DNA from: Marinicella gelatinilytica
GTDB taxonomy: Bacteria > Pseudomonadota > Gammaproteobacteria > Xanthomonadales > Marinicellaceae
Direction: 5' to 3'
Assembly (NCBI RefSeq): GCF_026410405.1
Contig: NZ_JAPMLN010000005.1
Span: 1-64,000, forward strand
DNA length: 64,000 nucleotides
Both the position numbers and the translations under genes were made by a program. Numbering within the stretch: the first letter of the stretch is position 1; every line of letters begins with the position of its first letter. Below the pieces are notes generated by a model. It searched no databases, was not told where the DNA came from, and saw only the letters and a program-made list of their open reading frames with translations. Positions 17,001 to 27,397 of this stretch are shown here, in pieces.

Positions 17001-17596
17001 CGAGTATTATAATAAGAATACCAATTGGCGAAATTATTTAGATCATCAACAGCAGTTAATTGAACTTCCTCATAGGTACCATCTGTCTTGAGCTTTAAAT
17101 AGAAAGCACGAGTTTCTCTACCATCATTGGATGCAGCATCCATTTCTCCGGCCCAACTTGCGCCAAAAGTACCATTTGAGTTATACGTTAATTGACTATA
17201 TGGAGTGTAATTATTGGTTAAATTTTTAACGGCACCCGTGCCATAAGTTCCATAATCAGAATACCCATTGGTTGGAGCCGCCGTGTAATCGATATTGGGC
17301 ATTTGACTCCCATCAGCCTTAATCGGTGGTGAATAAGTTATATTCGGATTGTAATATAAACGATTGAAATTAGGATCGGCGTGTTGATTCCAATCACTGC
17401 GGTTAGCTACATAGAGATAGCCCCATGCCATACTGCCTGAATCATCTAAGGTTACAGCAATAGCGGGGGGAACTGTTTGATTAAGAAACAGCGGATCATG
17501 TGATAGTTGTAATAATGCTGATTTAGCCGGTGTGATGCCGGCACCCATTGACACCATAAAAACTGTAAAAATTGCGAATGATTTTAGTTTATTCAT
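14078..17596 (-). CDS. pilY1: Type IV pilus tip/assembly protein PilY1
   Basis: Large secreted protein of 1172 aa involved in type IV pilus extension, adhesion and surface sensing. A signal peptide ends near ITPAKSA. A VWA-like N-terminal region contains the MIDAS-type motif DDSGSM at about residues 51-56. Polar, asparagine/tyrosine-rich sequence follows. The C-terminal half has beta-propeller repeats typical of PilY1 (YVGSNSGMLHAFDAEDP, YFALDVT, DLYGNLWRFDFSS). The length is similar to P. aeruginosa PilY1 (about 1160 aa). It follows pilX by 15 bp in the operon. The N-terminal part is the most variable in this family. Confidence 0.93.
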   Translation of the reverse strand: MNKLKSFAIFTVFMVSMGAGITPAKSALLQLSHDPLFLNQTVPPAIAVTLDDSGSMAWGYLYVANRSDWNQHADPNFNRLYYNPNITYSPPIKADGSQMPNIDYTAAPTNGYSDYGTYGTGAVKNLTNNYTPYSQLTYNSNGTFGASWAGEMDAASNDGRETRAFYLKLKTDGTYEEVQLTAVDDLNNFANWYSYYNTRMKLARASISRAFAGFGPSFKIDWQNLHEDTTLNNLTKFENTHRENFYDWLFSSPTSGGTPLRSSFRRAGELFKDEDSYDSDDYNTELSCQQNFHIAISDGEWNGGVSNPAEFFNDNSGTASSLPGDSESKYGNYDGANEQTIYPYNGDSNNLADVAFHYWATDLVPDLDNNVKRYKKSFTDASGTNITVPNGGDEWDVPAFVWNPKNNPAYWQHLVTYNVGMGLETPKVLAQMAGGAACVTNSLSDPKEAVYRALRTGDCSWSSNKIEDVWHSSINSRGDFFSANDPEELITALNDVVNDILERLSRGSTSTVSSGVITNDTLAFSPRFDSSIWAGNILARQVNPDGTFSDPLWDAACILTGGLCSATGEHVSKQLTRNIFTYDKNTGTVPFNTSLNAGLKSQLQTNATDLINRTGVSVNDIIEYVTGNQDKEISNGGVLRNRSSVLADVIHGSPSVVTGPSGLYDDNMWPAGTPEASAFANDEGYLHYQEDQLNRHNVMYVGSNSGMLHAFDAEDPTTTEEYWGYIPSKAFDNIHRLADPQFKHWSYVDNTPVVADAYFNTKWRTTLVGSMRYGGQAYFALDVTNAPSSAPEVLWEFTDEDDPDLGYSYGHATIVRIGSTGDWVALIPNGYNNTQTYTEDLSDPNDNHVSATGHAVLFVVRMSDGQLLAKLDTGVGTEDTPNGLSPAIAVDSEFSFITGSTTERGVDVGADYAYAGDLYGNLWRFDFSSDNYSDWSSNITRVVEADNIMEQPITIQPRVVKIPNAYQTDAIDVMVMFGTGKYIEVPDRSINLPDDQYLVGVIDGLGSSRTDMKIDDSEFIDQTLMPDGPVARDLTANTVDLTTDYGWKVKLPDEGERLANPMTLLGNKVLLAATTVTAGIDPCQAGGRSWLNALNPYTGGIPEIGRVFNNPLGTYLGGDDSIFMNDLIIGKPPILEMPGLQKIIIEGAEGTEIVTIQSYTWRRRNWTNLLTE

Positions 17597-17611
17597 TATA
17601 ACCTCTCAAAA

Positions 17612-18229
17612 TTAGTTCGACGATGAACTGCTGACCACCACGGTATACATGGATTGTGTTAGCGCAATACTGTTGCCATCCCCACTGGGACCTTTTCCGG
17701 TAATTAAAAATGCTTTTTGAACATTACCATCACCACTTGCTGCACCAAATTCTTGAGAATCCATGGTTTGTGCGCCTGCCCCAACAATTTCTTCCACAAT
17801 GAACTGAGGACGTCTTTCTAAAGCACCATTAAAAGACGCATTGGTAAAGTCATGGAGGTGATCCGTTCCGGCACTGCTTGTCCAGTTCCTCTTTTTAAAC
17901 GCTTCAACTGTGGTGTTTAAGCCTTGGGTTGGATCGGAATCAAGGGTATCTAAATAGGAATAAATTCCGTAAAACATGCCTCCTGGGGTGCCTTTAATGT
18001 TGACACCATTAGTTTGTTGAACCAGATTAAAAATAAATTCTTCCCCCGCTCTCACCGCAGAATTGGCTCCAGCATAAGCCAACGAACGGTTGTGTAATCC
18101 CGCAGCCATTTTTTCCTGCAGCATAGTACCTTTCATACTGGCATAACCCATTAATGTAATAATTAACAGTAAAATTAAACCAACGACTAAGGCCGCACCT
18201 TGTTGTTTATTTTTGGATGTTCTAATCAT
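17612..18229 (-). CDS. pilX: Minor pilin PilX
   Basis: 205-aa pilin-like protein. The N-terminus QQGAALVVGLILLLIITLMG matches the PilX N-terminal pattern, which lacks the Glu5 of most pilins. YASMKGTMLQEKMAAGLHNR and LAYAGANSAVRAGEEFI follow, as in the family. It is thought to join the minor-pilin complex that primes pilus assembly. The start overlaps the pilW stop as ATGA, and pilY1 follows after 15 bp. Confidence 0.9.
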   Translation of the reverse strand: MIRTSKNKQQGAALVVGLILLLIITLMGYASMKGTMLQEKMAAGLHNRSLAYAGANSAVRAGEEFIFNLVQQTNGVNIKGTPGGMFYGIYSYLDTLDSDPTQGLNTTVEAFKKRNWTSSAGTDHLHDFTNASFNGALERRPQFIVEEIVGAGAQTMDSQEFGAASGDGNVQKAFLITGKGPSGDGNSIALTQSMYTVVVSSSSSN

Positions 18230-19557
18230 AATGTATAACTCCGAATAGGAATGATGGCGGTAAATTCACGGCGATACATGCGATCTCTGGATAAGCCTGA
18301 AGGCAATGTGCTTGCAGGTGTTTGTCTTGCATCGGAATCCGGGGAATAAATGTAAGTTTCATCTTGTTTCATGCTGCTGTCATTCACTGTATTGAGCAAC
18401 ATGTGAACTTCCATAGCGTAAATTGAACGCCATAAACAGCCCTGACCATTTGCTAACCTAACGCCACCGGGTAAAGCCTCAGAATTGGGAGGAATAATGC
18501 AACCATCGATAGTGGCATTACCACCATCTTGAATGGCCTGGACCTGATCTGCAGTTAAGCGTGCCACATGCCCGGTTTGTAATTGTGCCAGATAAAACAC
18601 ATTAAAGCGCTCAACACCCTGCACCAATTGTTGGACATTGCCATTTTCAGAACGATATAACGAGCTAATCATACGACCGGATCGGTTTGGATCACTGTCA
18701 ATGCCCACAAAATAACTGACTGTATGAAAATCATTTGTTAAATCAAAAGCACGGGTGTCTGTTTTTAAATTAAAATTAGGCACATTGGTACCATTCATTG
18801 TTAATGAATTTCCAGCCCAGTTACCATTAGAAACATAAGCTGTGTTGCAGTCTGAAACCAAAGTAGGGTTAGTCCCAGCTGATATAACCATATTGTCTAA
18901 AGTAAAGCTATTGGCTGTAGGATCATTAATAATTCGATTACCACCATCCAAATAACGCACTGTTAAAATATCCGTATTAGCAGCTCGATCACCATCACCG
19001 GTTCCAATGTTTCTAAAATTAGTGGCTTGATCAGAACCTACAGTGGTTAACCCCGGCTGACAAGTGCTCGCTCCACACGTGTGCCCTTGAATAAAATAGC
19101 GAGGATCCAGCGGATATGCAGGCTGACCAGCTACGCTGGCAGTCGCATTGGGTAATTGATTAGGATCACTTTGGTAATTAAGTTCTATCTGATTTACAAG
19201 TGGCAAACCATTGGTGGATGAATGATTAGAAAAATCAACATTCTCGTCAACCATCCAGGATCTCATTACATAGCCCTGGTTCCAATTGGTGATTAAATCA
19301 GACGGCATCGCAACGGTGGCGCAGTGTTTACGACCTGCTTGCTCGATATCATCTTTGACTCGGGTGATGGCATAGCGGCCATTTTCTTGTAAGACAGCCA
19401 GACCAGTTTGAGCACGGTTTAGAATGCTGGAGTTGGTGAATAATGACACAAGCCCCAGAAGCACGATAATGCCAATGACCATGGCGACCATTAACTCAAT
19501 CAATGAAAATCCGTAACTGTATTTTCGCATATTATTTGGTTTATTTATTTTATTCAT
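18226..19557 (-). CDS. pilW: Minor pilin PilW
   Basis: 443 aa. The prepilin cleavage site and helix read GFSLIELMVAMVIGIIVLLGL, with Glu5 present. The large globular part contains NGRYAITRVKDDIEQAGR, characteristic of PilW. The ATG at 19557 overlaps the pilV stop as ATGA, which supports it over a second in-frame ATG nine codons later. It is longer than P. aeruginosa PilW (about 275 aa), the extra sequence lying in the middle of the globular domain. Such size variation occurs in environmental gammaproteobacteria. Confidence 0.9.
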   Translation of the reverse strand: MNKINKPNNMRKYSYGFSLIELMVAMVIGIIVLLGLVSLFTNSSILNRAQTGLAVLQENGRYAITRVKDDIEQAGRKHCATVAMPSDLITNWNQGYVMRSWMVDENVDFSNHSSTNGLPLVNQIELNYQSDPNQLPNATASVAGQPAYPLDPRYFIQGHTCGASTCQPGLTTVGSDQATNFRNIGTGDGDRAANTDILTVRYLDGGNRIINDPTANSFTLDNMVISAGTNPTLVSDCNTAYVSNGNWAGNSLTMNGTNVPNFNLKTDTRAFDLTNDFHTVSYFVGIDSDPNRSGRMISSLYRSENGNVQQLVQGVERFNVFYLAQLQTGHVARLTADQVQAIQDGGNATIDGCIIPPNSEALPGGVRLANGQGCLWRSIYAMEVHMLLNTVNDSSMKQDETYIYSPDSDARQTPASTLPSGLSRDRMYRREFTAIIPIRSYTL

Positions 19558-20078
19558 GGTTGAGCCACCAGTTGCATAGTTTGAGATTCAACATCTGAGT
19601 TACGATTAGATTCATCCCAAGTCACAATAATGGTACACACACCCCGATAAGGTGGTGATGCGGTCCAGATAGCTGGTGGTGTCGGTACTCCGACAGTCGC
19701 GGGAATAGAATTATTATTTACACAACTAATGGTACCTACACCGTTTGGTAGCGCTAATTCAATTGAGCGTGCCCATTGTTCCATATCATATTGCGCTAAA
19801 TCACTAAATACACACGGGGAATTCAAATCACAACTTTGTGTGCCAGTGGCGGCGGTGCCGTTATAATCACCATCCCACAAGGCCGCCGGATTAGCGCGCA
19901 TTCGATCCAGCATATTTTCGGCTAAAAAGTTAGCTTGTGACCGCAGATAGCCATTATGGTTATTACGTACTGAAATGGTCATCATGCCGGCGATTCCCAA
20001 TAGCCCGAAGGAGAACACAACAATGGCAATGAGCACTTCTAACAAGGTAAAACCCTCTTCACTGTGCCGTCTAATCAT
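19554..20078 (-). CDS. pilV: Minor pilin PilV
   Basis: 174 aa. The prepilin signal GFTLLEVLIAIVVFSFGLLGIAG carries Glu5, and the helix continues into RSQANFLAENMLDRMRANPAA, the PilV hallmark. Cysteines (SCDLNSPC, SCVN, GVCTI) suggest disulfides in the head domain. ATGA overlaps join it to fimU upstream and pilW downstream, so these three are translated in a chain. Confidence 0.92.
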   Translation of the reverse strand: MIRRHSEEGFTLLEVLIAIVVFSFGLLGIAGMMTISVRNNHNGYLRSQANFLAENMLDRMRANPAALWDGDYNGTAATGTQSCDLNSPCVFSDLAQYDMEQWARSIELALPNGVGTISCVNNNSIPATVGVPTPPAIWTASPPYRGVCTIIVTWDESNRNSDVESQTMQLVAQP

Positions 20079-20539
20079 GGCTGCTCCACCCTCACAGAAC
20101 CGGACATTCCGATGCGAACATTACGTGATGCGGTGGCATTAGCGTGTGTTAAGCTAAAAACGGCTTCTGAAGAACCACTTAGTCCACCTATGCGTGTGAA
20201 CGAAAGACTTCCACCCGGGTTGGTGGTAAAGGTCACGACAATGTTATTGACCGGGTCATGCTCTTCAATTTTAAAGTCCGGATTTCCATCCAAACCGGTG
20301 GCCATTGTGATCCAACCCTCACTCCAATCATTGTTAACAGGCGCCACTGTCACTGTGGTTCCATATCGAACGGCTTCGGCTCTGGCAAGGTTCATGCTAT
20401 AAACAAATTCATTGGTGTTATCAACCACTTCACGACGTATTTTAAAATCCCGGTAATTGGGCACGCCCCAAGCCAGTAATAAGGAACCGATTAGCAAGGT
20501 GATAATCAATTCAATTAAGGTAAACCCTCTTACTTTCAT
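20075..20539 (-). CDS. fimU: GspH/FimT-family minor pilin, FimU-like
   Basis: 154 aa with the shortest of leaders (MKVR), then GFTLIELIITLLIGSLLLAWGVP and the GspH/FimT-type motif EFVYSMNLARAEAVRYGTTVTV. As first gene of the fimU-pilV-pilW-pilX-pilY1-pilY2-pilE order, it is the positional counterpart of P. aeruginosa FimU. FimT itself has a similar sequence, so the exact name is by position. The operon promoter should lie in 20540-20660, where TTGACA is present on the minus strand but the -10 match is poor. Confidence 0.88.
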   Translation of the reverse strand: MKVRGFTLIELIITLLIGSLLLAWGVPNYRDFKIRREVVDNTNEFVYSMNLARAEAVRYGTTVTVAPVNNDWSEGWITMATGLDGNPDFKIEEHDPVNNIVVTFTTNPGGSLSFTRIGGLSGSSEAVFSLTHANATASRNVRIGMSGSVRVEQP

Positions 20540-20660
20540 TGTGTTTGCTCGCTGTTTTGACTTAAGTACAGGGTAATCATGTCTAAAGTTTTGTCAAAAC
20601 GCAAGAAATTGAAGTCGGCTTCCGACCAGTGGAAGAAAAGTAGCGATAAACGGTTTGCGG

Positions 20661-21614
20661 TTAAGTGGTTTGCACTAATCTCAGTTCTTTGGGTAGCGCA
20701 AACACCATGTTCTCAGGTTCACCATCCAGCGACTCAACCTCAAGTTCTCTGTCATGGTTTTTGAGCCAGGCGATGACATCTTTAACCAACTTTTCAGGGG
20801 CTGAAGCGCCGGCGGTGAGACCGATGGTTTCAACGCCATTTAACCACTCAGGATTTATGTGGCTGGCGTCATCAATTAAATAGGATTGAACGCCTTTTCG
20901 TTCAGCCAATTCTTTAAGGCGATTGGAATTGGAGCTGTTAATACTGCCGACGACCAGGACAAGATCACAGAATTCGGTGAGTTCTTTCACTGCGTTCTGG
21001 CGGTTTTGGGTGGCGTAGCAAATATCATCATGCTTTGGGCCTTCGATGGCCGGAAATTTGTTTTGCAGGGCTTCGATAATATCCTTGGTGTCATCTACAG
21101 ATAAGGTGGTTTGAGTGACAAAGGCGACTTTATCGGGATTATCAATTTCAAGATCTTTGACCTCATCCACTGAATCCACCAGATAAACCGTGCCTTTGCC
21201 TTTATGCTTATCCCATTGGCCCAAAGTGCCTTCAACTTCCGGATGGCCGTGATGGCCAATCAGCACCAGGTCATAACCTTGTTTACAATATCGAAACACT
21301 TCAATGTGAACTTTGGTGACCAATGGACAGGTGGCATCGAAAACTTTCAATTGTCTACGATTGGCTTCTTCACGCACCGCTTTGGAAACACCGTGTGCGG
21401 AAAAAATCACAATTTGATTGGCCGGGATTTCATCTAACTCATCCACAAAAATGGCGCCGCGGTCGCGCAGCTTTTCCACCACATATTGGTTATGCACCAC
21501 TTCGTGACGCACGTAGATGGGAGCACCAAACGAGTCCAGAGCACGGTTAACAATATCAATAGCCCGGTCTACACCGGCACAGAATCCGCGCGGATTAGCC
21601 AGAAGTACTTTCAT
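20661..21614 (-). CDS. ispH: 4-hydroxy-3-methylbut-2-enyl diphosphate reductase
   Basis: Last enzyme of the MEP isoprenoid pathway, making IPP and DMAPP with an iron-sulfur cluster. The three cluster cysteines are visible in GFCAGVDRA (about residue 12), [11 protein letters not shown] (about 96) and CYATQNRQ (near 200). [10 protein letters not shown] and SSNSNRL, conserved in the family, are also present. The ATG at 21614 gives 317 aa and the standard start [12 protein letters not shown]; the frame extends upstream into lspA but without support. It overlaps lspA by 20 bp. In Pseudomonas an fkpB gene sits between lspA and ispH; it is absent here. Confidence 0.97.
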   Translation of the reverse strand: MKVLLANPRGFCAGVDRAIDIVNRALDSFGAPIYVRHEVVHNQYVVEKLRDRGAIFVDELDEIPANQIVIFSAHGVSKAVREEANRRQLKVFDATCPLVTKVHIEVFRYCKQGYDLVLIGHHGHPEVEGTLGQWDKHKGKGTVYLVDSVDEVKDLEIDNPDKVAFVTQTTLSVDDTKDIIEALQNKFPAIEGPKHDDICYATQNRQNAVKELTEFCDLVLVVGSINSSNSNRLKELAERKGVQSYLIDDASHINPEWLNGVETIGLTAGASAPEKLVKDVIAWLKNHDRELEVESLDGEPENMVFALPKELRLVQTT

Positions 21615-22101
21615 TTTGTTGTTTATCCTGCTTACTAAAGAGCGTATCAATAATGAGTAACACTGCACCCACGGAAATGGCGGAATCGGCGATATTAAAA
21701 GCCGGCCAATAATAGTCGTTATAATGCAGCTGAATAAAATCCACCACATAGCCTAACACAGCCCGATCATAAATATTACCCAAAGCACCACCAATCACTA
21801 AAGCCAGTGAAATATTGTGTAATTTTAATTTACGAGGACTGTTAAATAACCAAACCAGCAACCAAACCACAATCACTGAAGCCATAATCAAAATAAACCA
21901 ACGCTGCCAACCGGGCTGATCGGCCAGCAGACTAAAAGCGATGCCTTTGTTATGAAGCAAGGTTAAATTAAAAAAACCAGTGACTTTTTCAGGCACATAC
22001 AAGGTCAGTGTTTGCGAGGCCCAAAATTTTGTTATCTGGTCAGCAATTAAAACCACCACAGATAACCACAACCAAACCAACCCGCGCTCACGTAATTGCA
22101 T
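21595..22101 (-). CDS. lspA: Lipoprotein signal peptidase (signal peptidase II)
   Basis: Inner-membrane aspartic protease that cleaves signal peptides from prolipoproteins after lipid attachment. The start at 22101 overlaps the ileS stop as TAATG and gives 168 aa. It has four membrane helices, with DQITKFWA after the first, and the two catalytic aspartates in [19 protein letters not shown] and FNIADSAIS. It forms an operon with ileS, as in most gammaproteobacteria. Its likely substrates in this window include BamE and the M13 lipoprotein. Confidence 0.96.
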   Translation of the reverse strand: MQLRERGLVWLWLSVVVLIADQITKFWASQTLTLYVPEKVTGFFNLTLLHNKGIAFSLLADQPGWQRWFILIMASVIVVWLLVWLFNSPRKLKLHNISLALVIGGALGNIYDRAVLGYVVDFIQLHYNDYYWPAFNIADSAISVGAVLLIIDTLFSKQDKQQNESTSG

Positions 22102-24899
22102 TATGCCACCCGCCTCTTCTCGCCGCTGCCTTCGATATTGATAACACAACGATGACACAGGCTTGGGTGATTATTGTCTTGTCCCACGCTGTCCTGAATA
22201 TGCCAGCACCGTGCACATTTATCGCCCTGTGCCTGGACGGCTCTGATCAATAAACGATGACCATCCAGTTCAACAGCCGCTTCGGTGGTTTTGTCCATGG
22301 GCGAAAATTGGGCCTGAGAAGTAATTAACACAAAACGCAACTCATCGGCAAAGGGTGCCAATTGTTGTTGTAATTCTTCATCCAGATAAATGGTGACATC
22401 GGCATCCAAAGAGCCGCCAATGTCTCCTGCAACCCGCAGTTGTTCTAATTCTTTGGATACCAACTTACGGACTTCGCTCATAAGCTGCCATTGTTCAGCA
22501 CTGATTGGGCTGTGGGTGGTTGATTTCGGAAAATCATACCACTGCTCAAATAAAATATGACGTTCATGCCCCATGGCTTGCCAAATCTCATTGGCCGTAA
22601 AGGTCACAATCGGCGCCAATAATCGCACCAATGAATGCAATATATGGTGCATAACCGTTTGTGCAGATCGTCGGGCGTGACCGTCCGTTTGTGCGGTGTA
22701 GAGGCGATCTTTAATGACATCCAAATAAAACGCACCCATGTCTTGTGAGCAAAAATGATGTATTTTTTGAAAAACATGGTGTAACTGATAGTCGTTATAA
22801 TGTGCCAGGACCTGGGCTTGTAAATCCTGCATCCGTTGTAAAGCCCATAAATCAATGGCCAGACAATCACTTAAATCCAAGGCATCATCGCTGCTAAAAT
22901 CATTGAGGTTACCCAACATAAAACGCGCGGTGTTACGAATACGGCGATAGCCATCAGCAGCCCGGTCTAAAATCTCATCGGAAATGGTCATCTCGCCGCG
23001 ATAATCCGCCGATGACACCCACAAACGCAGAATGTCAGCGCCATATTTGTTCATGACATCCACCGGCGACACCACATTGCCCAGTGATTTCGACATTTTC
23101 TTACCGTTTTTATCAACCACAAAGCCGTGTGTTAACACCTCTTTATAAGGCGCACGGTCATTAATGGCGACACCGGTTAATAAAGACGAATGAAACCAAC
23201 CACGGTGCTGATCGGAGCCTTCTAAATAGAGATCAGCCGGCTCACGCAGGTTATCGCGGGCCTTTAACACACAATAATGGGTCACGCCGGAATCAAACCA
23301 AACATCTAAGACATCAGTGACTTTTTCATAGTCATTGACCGCATCACCCAATAATTGGGCATCATCTAAATCAAACCAGACATCCATACCTTTTTGTTCA
23401 AACAGATCGGCCACTTGTGCCATGATTGTTTGTGTCTCAGGATGCAACCGGCCGGTTTGCTTGTGCACATAAAAAGGAATCGGCACGCCCCAGGTACGTT
23501 GCCTTGAAATACACCATTCCGGACGATTTTCAATCATGCCGTAAATCCGTTCTTTACCCCAATCAGGAATCCATTTTACTTGTTCAATTTCACTCAGAGC
23601 CCGCTTGCGCAGCTGCTGTTTATCCATGCTGATAAACCACTGCGGTGTGGTGCGAAATGCCGTGGGGCTCTTATGGCGCCAGCAATGCGGGTAACTGTGT
23701 TGAATGGTTTCATGGTGTAATAAGTGACCGTTATCAGACAATGCCGTAACAATGGTTTTATTGGCTTCCCAAACATGTTGACCGTCGAACATCGGCGTAT
23801 CGTCTAGATAGTAACCTTGGGCATCCACCGGATTGTAAATTTCCAGACCATATTGCTGACCAATCAAAAAGTCATCAGCACCATGTCCCGGCGCGGTATG
23901 CACGGCACCGGTACCGGCATCGGTGGTGACATGCTCACCCAGGGTAACCGGTACCTGAATATCAAATAAAGGATGTTGTAACTGTATATTTTCTAACTCT
24001 TTTCCGGATACTGTGGCAGCCACATGGAATTCTTCCACGCCATAGCGAGCCATCACCTCAGACATCATGTCTTCGGCAATTAGCAGAATATAGTCTTTAT
24101 GTCCGGTGACCACTGCATAGGCTAAATCAGGATGTAACGACACCGCACGGTTGGCCGGAATGGTCCAGGGTGTGGTGGTCCAAATCGGAACCGCCAGCGG
24201 CAAATCAGAATCGGGCAAATTAATGACATCATTGATACGTTTATCGATGACCTCAAAAGCCACATCAATGGCCGGTGAAGTCTTATCCTGGTATTCGATT
24301 TCCGCTTCCGCTAAAGCAGAACCGCAATCAAAGCACCAATTAACTGGTTTCACGCCCTTTTCCACATGGCCATGGGCGACGATTTCAGCTAAAGCCCGTA
24401 CCATATTGGCTTCGTACTTAAATGACTTGGTCATATAGGGATTGTCCCATTCACCCATAACCCCTAATCGTTTAAAATCCTTTTTCTGAATATTAATTTG
24501 ATTCTCGGCATAATCACGACATTTTTGTCGAAAGGTTTTGGCATCCACTTTTTGGCCGACTTTGCCGACTTTCTTCTCCACTTGAACTTCAATCGGCAAG
24601 CCATGACAATCCCAACCGGGCACATACGGCGCTTTGAATCCGGCCATGGTTTTCGATTTCACCACCACATCTTTAAGTACTTTATTAACCGCATGCCCCA
24701 TATGAATGGCACCATTGGCGTAGGGTGGTCCATCATGCAATACGAACAACGGTCGGTCTTTACAGTGCGCTTGCAAAGCCTCATAAAGGCTTTCTTTATC
24801 CCATTGTTTTAGCCATTGCGGTTCTTTTGTGGCTAATGACGCCTTCATTTTAAAATTGGTTTTAGGCAGATTGAGCGTGTTTTTATAATCTTGGCTCAC
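22101..24899 (-). CDS. ileS: Isoleucine-tRNA ligase
   Basis: Class I synthetase of 932 aa with an editing domain that removes valine from tRNA-Ile. HMGH is at about residues 66-69, the CP1 editing domain includes [12 protein letters not shown] and [17 protein letters not shown] sits in [12 protein letters not shown] near residue 605, and a C-terminal zinc finger CARCW...CHRC ends the protein. I start at a GTG at 24899: AAAGGAG lies six bases upstream and the product then begins [15 protein letters not shown] like other IleS proteins. An upstream ATG at 24986 would add 29 unrelated residues inside ribF. It overlaps ribF by 17 bp and lspA by 1 bp. Confidence 0.97.
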   Translation of the reverse strand: MSQDYKNTLNLPKTNFKMKASLATKEPQWLKQWDKESLYEALQAHCKDRPLFVLHDGPPYANGAIHMGHAVNKVLKDVVVKSKTMAGFKAPYVPGWDCHGLPIEVQVEKKVGKVGQKVDAKTFRQKCRDYAENQINIQKKDFKRLGVMGEWDNPYMTKSFKYEANMVRALAEIVAHGHVEKGVKPVNWCFDCGSALAEAEIEYQDKTSPAIDVAFEVIDKRINDVINLPDSDLPLAVPIWTTTPWTIPANRAVSLHPDLAYAVVTGHKDYILLIAEDMMSEVMARYGVEEFHVAATVSGKELENIQLQHPLFDIQVPVTLGEHVTTDAGTGAVHTAPGHGADDFLIGQQYGLEIYNPVDAQGYYLDDTPMFDGQHVWEANKTIVTALSDNGHLLHHETIQHSYPHCWRHKSPTAFRTTPQWFISMDKQQLRKRALSEIEQVKWIPDWGKERIYGMIENRPEWCISRQRTWGVPIPFYVHKQTGRLHPETQTIMAQVADLFEQKGMDVWFDLDDAQLLGDAVNDYEKVTDVLDVWFDSGVTHYCVLKARDNLREPADLYLEGSDQHRGWFHSSLLTGVAINDRAPYKEVLTHGFVVDKNGKKMSKSLGNVVSPVDVMNKYGADILRLWVSSADYRGEMTISDEILDRAADGYRRIRNTARFMLGNLNDFSSDDALDLSDCLAIDLWALQRMQDLQAQVLAHYNDYQLHHVFQKIHHFCSQDMGAFYLDVIKDRLYTAQTDGHARRSAQTVMHHILHSLVRLLAPIVTFTANEIWQAMGHERHILFEQWYDFPKSTTHSPISAEQWQLMSEVRKLVSKELEQLRVAGDIGGSLDADVTIYLDEELQQQLAPFADELRFVLITSQAQFSPMDKTTEAAVELDGHRLLIRAVQAQGDKCARCWHIQDSVGQDNNHPSLCHRCVINIEGSGEKRRVA

Positions 24900-25833
24900 A
24901 GATGTCTCCTTTGTGTTCAGCAAAATATTCTTTGGTTTGTTGCACATCATCTTCGATGGCAGCGCGCAAGGCACATAGACTGTCAAATTCTACTTCATTT
25001 CGCAACTTTTTATAAAACAAAACTTCAACAGATTGGCCGTAAACTTGTTGATTGAAATCTAAAACATACACTTCTAAACGCTTGGCATTACCACCCACCG
25101 TTGGGTTGTAGCCCACCGAGGCCACCCCTTGGAAACTTTGTCCGGCAATATCAATCATCACCACATAAACCCCGTGTAAGGGATTACCACCTTTGTTCAA
25201 TTCAATATTCAAGGTGGGATAACCCAGACTACGCCCGAGCTTTCGACCATGCGCCACACGGCCAGTAATGGCATAACAACGACCCAGTGCTTGTTGCGCT
25301 TGCTGAAAATCACCATTTGCTAATTGTGATCGAATAATGGTGGAGCTGATTCGCCCTACTTTGTTTTTAACAGGTGGCATGACCACCACGTCAACCGCAT
25401 TGTCTTCTCCCCAAGATGCTAAAAAGTCTGTATGACCGACACGATTGGCGCCAAATCGAAAATCATGACCAACCAGTATATATTGTGCCAATAGCCCTTG
25501 CTTTAGAATATCATCACAAAACTTTCGAGCCGATAAAGCGGCCAATCGCTGGTTAAAATTTAATACACACAAAACATCAATACCTAGATGCGCAATCAAT
25601 TGAGCTTTCTGCTTAAAAGGAGTGATTAAGTCAATCGCAAATCGACCTTTAAAGTATTGTTGGGGCAAAGGCTCCATAATAACAGCCACCGACAACAATG
25701 ACCGCTGTTGGGCAACCTCAATGGTATTTTTTAATAAGGTCTGATGACCTTTATGAACACCATCAAAATTACCTATGGTAATGGCTGCGGGTTTAGAAAG
25801 TGGGTTGTGATGAGGATAACGAACGATTTTCAT
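24883..25833 (-). CDS. ribF: Bifunctional riboflavin kinase / FMN adenylyltransferase
   Basis: Makes FMN and then FAD from riboflavin. The N-terminal adenylyltransferase domain has [16 protein letters not shown] near residue 18, and [12 protein letters not shown] and SSTIIR in the middle. The C-terminal kinase domain has [20 protein letters not shown] and GVYVV. Length is 316 aa, the usual size. The start overlaps the murJ stop as ATGA and the end overlaps ileS. No FMN riboswitch is expected or seen here. Confidence 0.97.
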   Translation of the reverse strand: MKIVRYPHHNPLSKPAAITIGNFDGVHKGHQTLLKNTIEVAQQRSLLSVAVIMEPLPQQYFKGRFAIDLITPFKQKAQLIAHLGIDVLCVLNFNQRLAALSARKFCDDILKQGLLAQYILVGHDFRFGANRVGHTDFLASWGEDNAVDVVVMPPVKNKVGRISSTIIRSQLANGDFQQAQQALGRCYAITGRVAHGRKLGRSLGYPTLNIELNKGGNPLHGVYVVMIDIAGQSFQGVASVGYNPTVGGNAKRLEVYVLDFNQQVYGQSVEVLFYKKLRNEVEFDSLCALRAAIEDDVQQTKEYFAEHKGDICEPRL

Positions 25834-27377
25834 AACACCCTTTTATGTGCCTTTAACAGCCACAAAACACCGAAATAAACAGTCGCACCAGCCACAATTA
25901 ACGCCATAAGATAACCCAGTCGCTGATACCAAACCCATTGCATCCAATCATTAATATACATTTTTAACACAAACAAAGTCAGCGCCATCATTAAAACACT
26001 TAATATGAGTTTTAAAAATAAATCACGCGGTAACAGCGAGCCGGTGATGATACCATCTTGCTTTAGCCGTTGGTAGAGCCAGTAACCTTGTAACCAAGCA
26101 GAACCAACACCCGCCATGGCCAAGCCCATATGCAAGGAAACCACACCCATCAGAAACAACAACCACACAAACAACAGATTCAAAATCACATTAACAACCA
26201 TGGCTTTAATGGCAATTCTAACCGGTGTTTTGGGATCTTTGCGGGCATAGAAAGCCGGTAATAAAATTTTATTGGCGATAAATGCCGGCAAACCAACCAT
26301 ATAGGCCATCAGGCTGTATGAGGTATATGTTGCATCTTGTATAGTAAACTCATGATATGCAAACAAAGACAATATCACCGGTTGCGCCAAAATAAATAAA
26401 CCCACAGCCGAAGGAATCGCCACTAACATGGCCACCGACATTGCCCATTGCATGGTTTTTTGATAATCATCATTATCATGAGCAGCAAACGCACGTGACA
26501 ATTTGGGCAAAATCACCGTTGAAATGGCTATGCCAAATAAGCCCAAAGGAAACTCTAGCAATCGATCGGAAAAATATAAAAATGTAACACTACCCACCAG
26601 CGGCAATAAAGTCGCAATCAAAGTGTCAATTAATAAATTAATTTGCGCCACAGATGAAGCAAATAAAGTCGGTAACATCAACCTCATCACTTTCTTGACT
26701 TCCGGGTCATGTATTTTCAAGACCGGAATGGGCACAATGCCAAGCCGAATGAGGGCCGGTATTTGCACCAATAACTGCAAAAATCCCGCAGCCAAAACTC
26801 CCCAAGCCAGCACCATAACTTCAACTTCAAAATAACCACGGAAGAAAATAGCGGCAACAATAAGTGAGGCGTTCAATAAAATCGGTGTCGCAGCCGGCAA
26901 AGCAAAACGATTGAAGCTATTTAAAATACCCGCTGAAAAAGCCACCAGAGAAATTAACAACAAATAAGGCAAGGTAATGCGCAACATGGTAACAGTGTTA
27001 TCAAACACGGCATCTGGCTCATCTAAAAACCCGGGAGCAAAAACAATAAGAACACCAGGCGCCAGCAGCTCCATCAAAGCCAACACCACCAGTAAGGCCG
27101 CCAGCAAAGCGCCCAAAACATGGTTAACATAAGCTTTTAAATATGCCTCGCTTTGCTGTTCTTTTATTTCATTCAGAACCGGGATAAATGCCAGTGAAAA
27201 CGAACCTTCAGCGAACAATCGCCGCATAAAGTTAGGGATTCTAAACGCCACGATAAAGGCATCTGTCCAGATATTGGCACCAAAGAAGCGAGCAACTAAG
27301 ACATCACGAAAAAAACCGGAAAACCGTGATAATAGCGTAAAAAAGCTGACAACAGCCGTTGATTTTGCTAAATTCAT
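25830..27377 (-). CDS. murJ: Lipid II flippase MurJ
   Basis: Flips the peptidoglycan precursor lipid II across the inner membrane. 515 aa with about fourteen membrane helices. The N-terminus SFFTLLSRFSGFFRDVLVARFFGA and the arginine-rich RIPNFMRRLFAEGSFSLAFIPV are characteristic, including the conserved arginines of the central cavity. Helix 7-8 motifs such as FSDRLLEFPLGLFGIAISTV are present. It heads the operon murJ-ribF-ileS-lspA-ispH, which may read into the pilin genes. It is divergent from rpsT, as in Pseudomonas. Confidence 0.96.
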   Translation of the reverse strand: MNLAKSTAVVSFFTLLSRFSGFFRDVLVARFFGANIWTDAFIVAFRIPNFMRRLFAEGSFSLAFIPVLNEIKEQQSEAYLKAYVNHVLGALLAALLVVLALMELLAPGVLIVFAPGFLDEPDAVFDNTVTMLRITLPYLLLISLVAFSAGILNSFNRFALPAATPILLNASLIVAAIFFRGYFEVEVMVLAWGVLAAGFLQLLVQIPALIRLGIVPIPVLKIHDPEVKKVMRLMLPTLFASSVAQINLLIDTLIATLLPLVGSVTFLYFSDRLLEFPLGLFGIAISTVILPKLSRAFAAHDNDDYQKTMQWAMSVAMLVAIPSAVGLFILAQPVILSLFAYHEFTIQDATYTSYSLMAYMVGLPAFIANKILLPAFYARKDPKTPVRIAIKAMVVNVILNLLFVWLLFLMGVVSLHMGLAMAGVGSAWLQGYWLYQRLKQDGIITGSLLPRDLFLKLILSVLMMALTLFVLKMYINDWMQWVWYQRLGYLMALIVAGATVYFGVLWLLKAHKRVL

Positions 27378-27397
27378 CCAATTAACCTCAGCAGGCG

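Noticed and set aside
20540-20660. Clear promoter for the minor-pilin operon
   Set aside because: TTGACA is present on the minus strand but the matching -10 (TACCCT) is poor, and GTTTTGAC/GTCAAAAC inverted copies may be chance. Not called.
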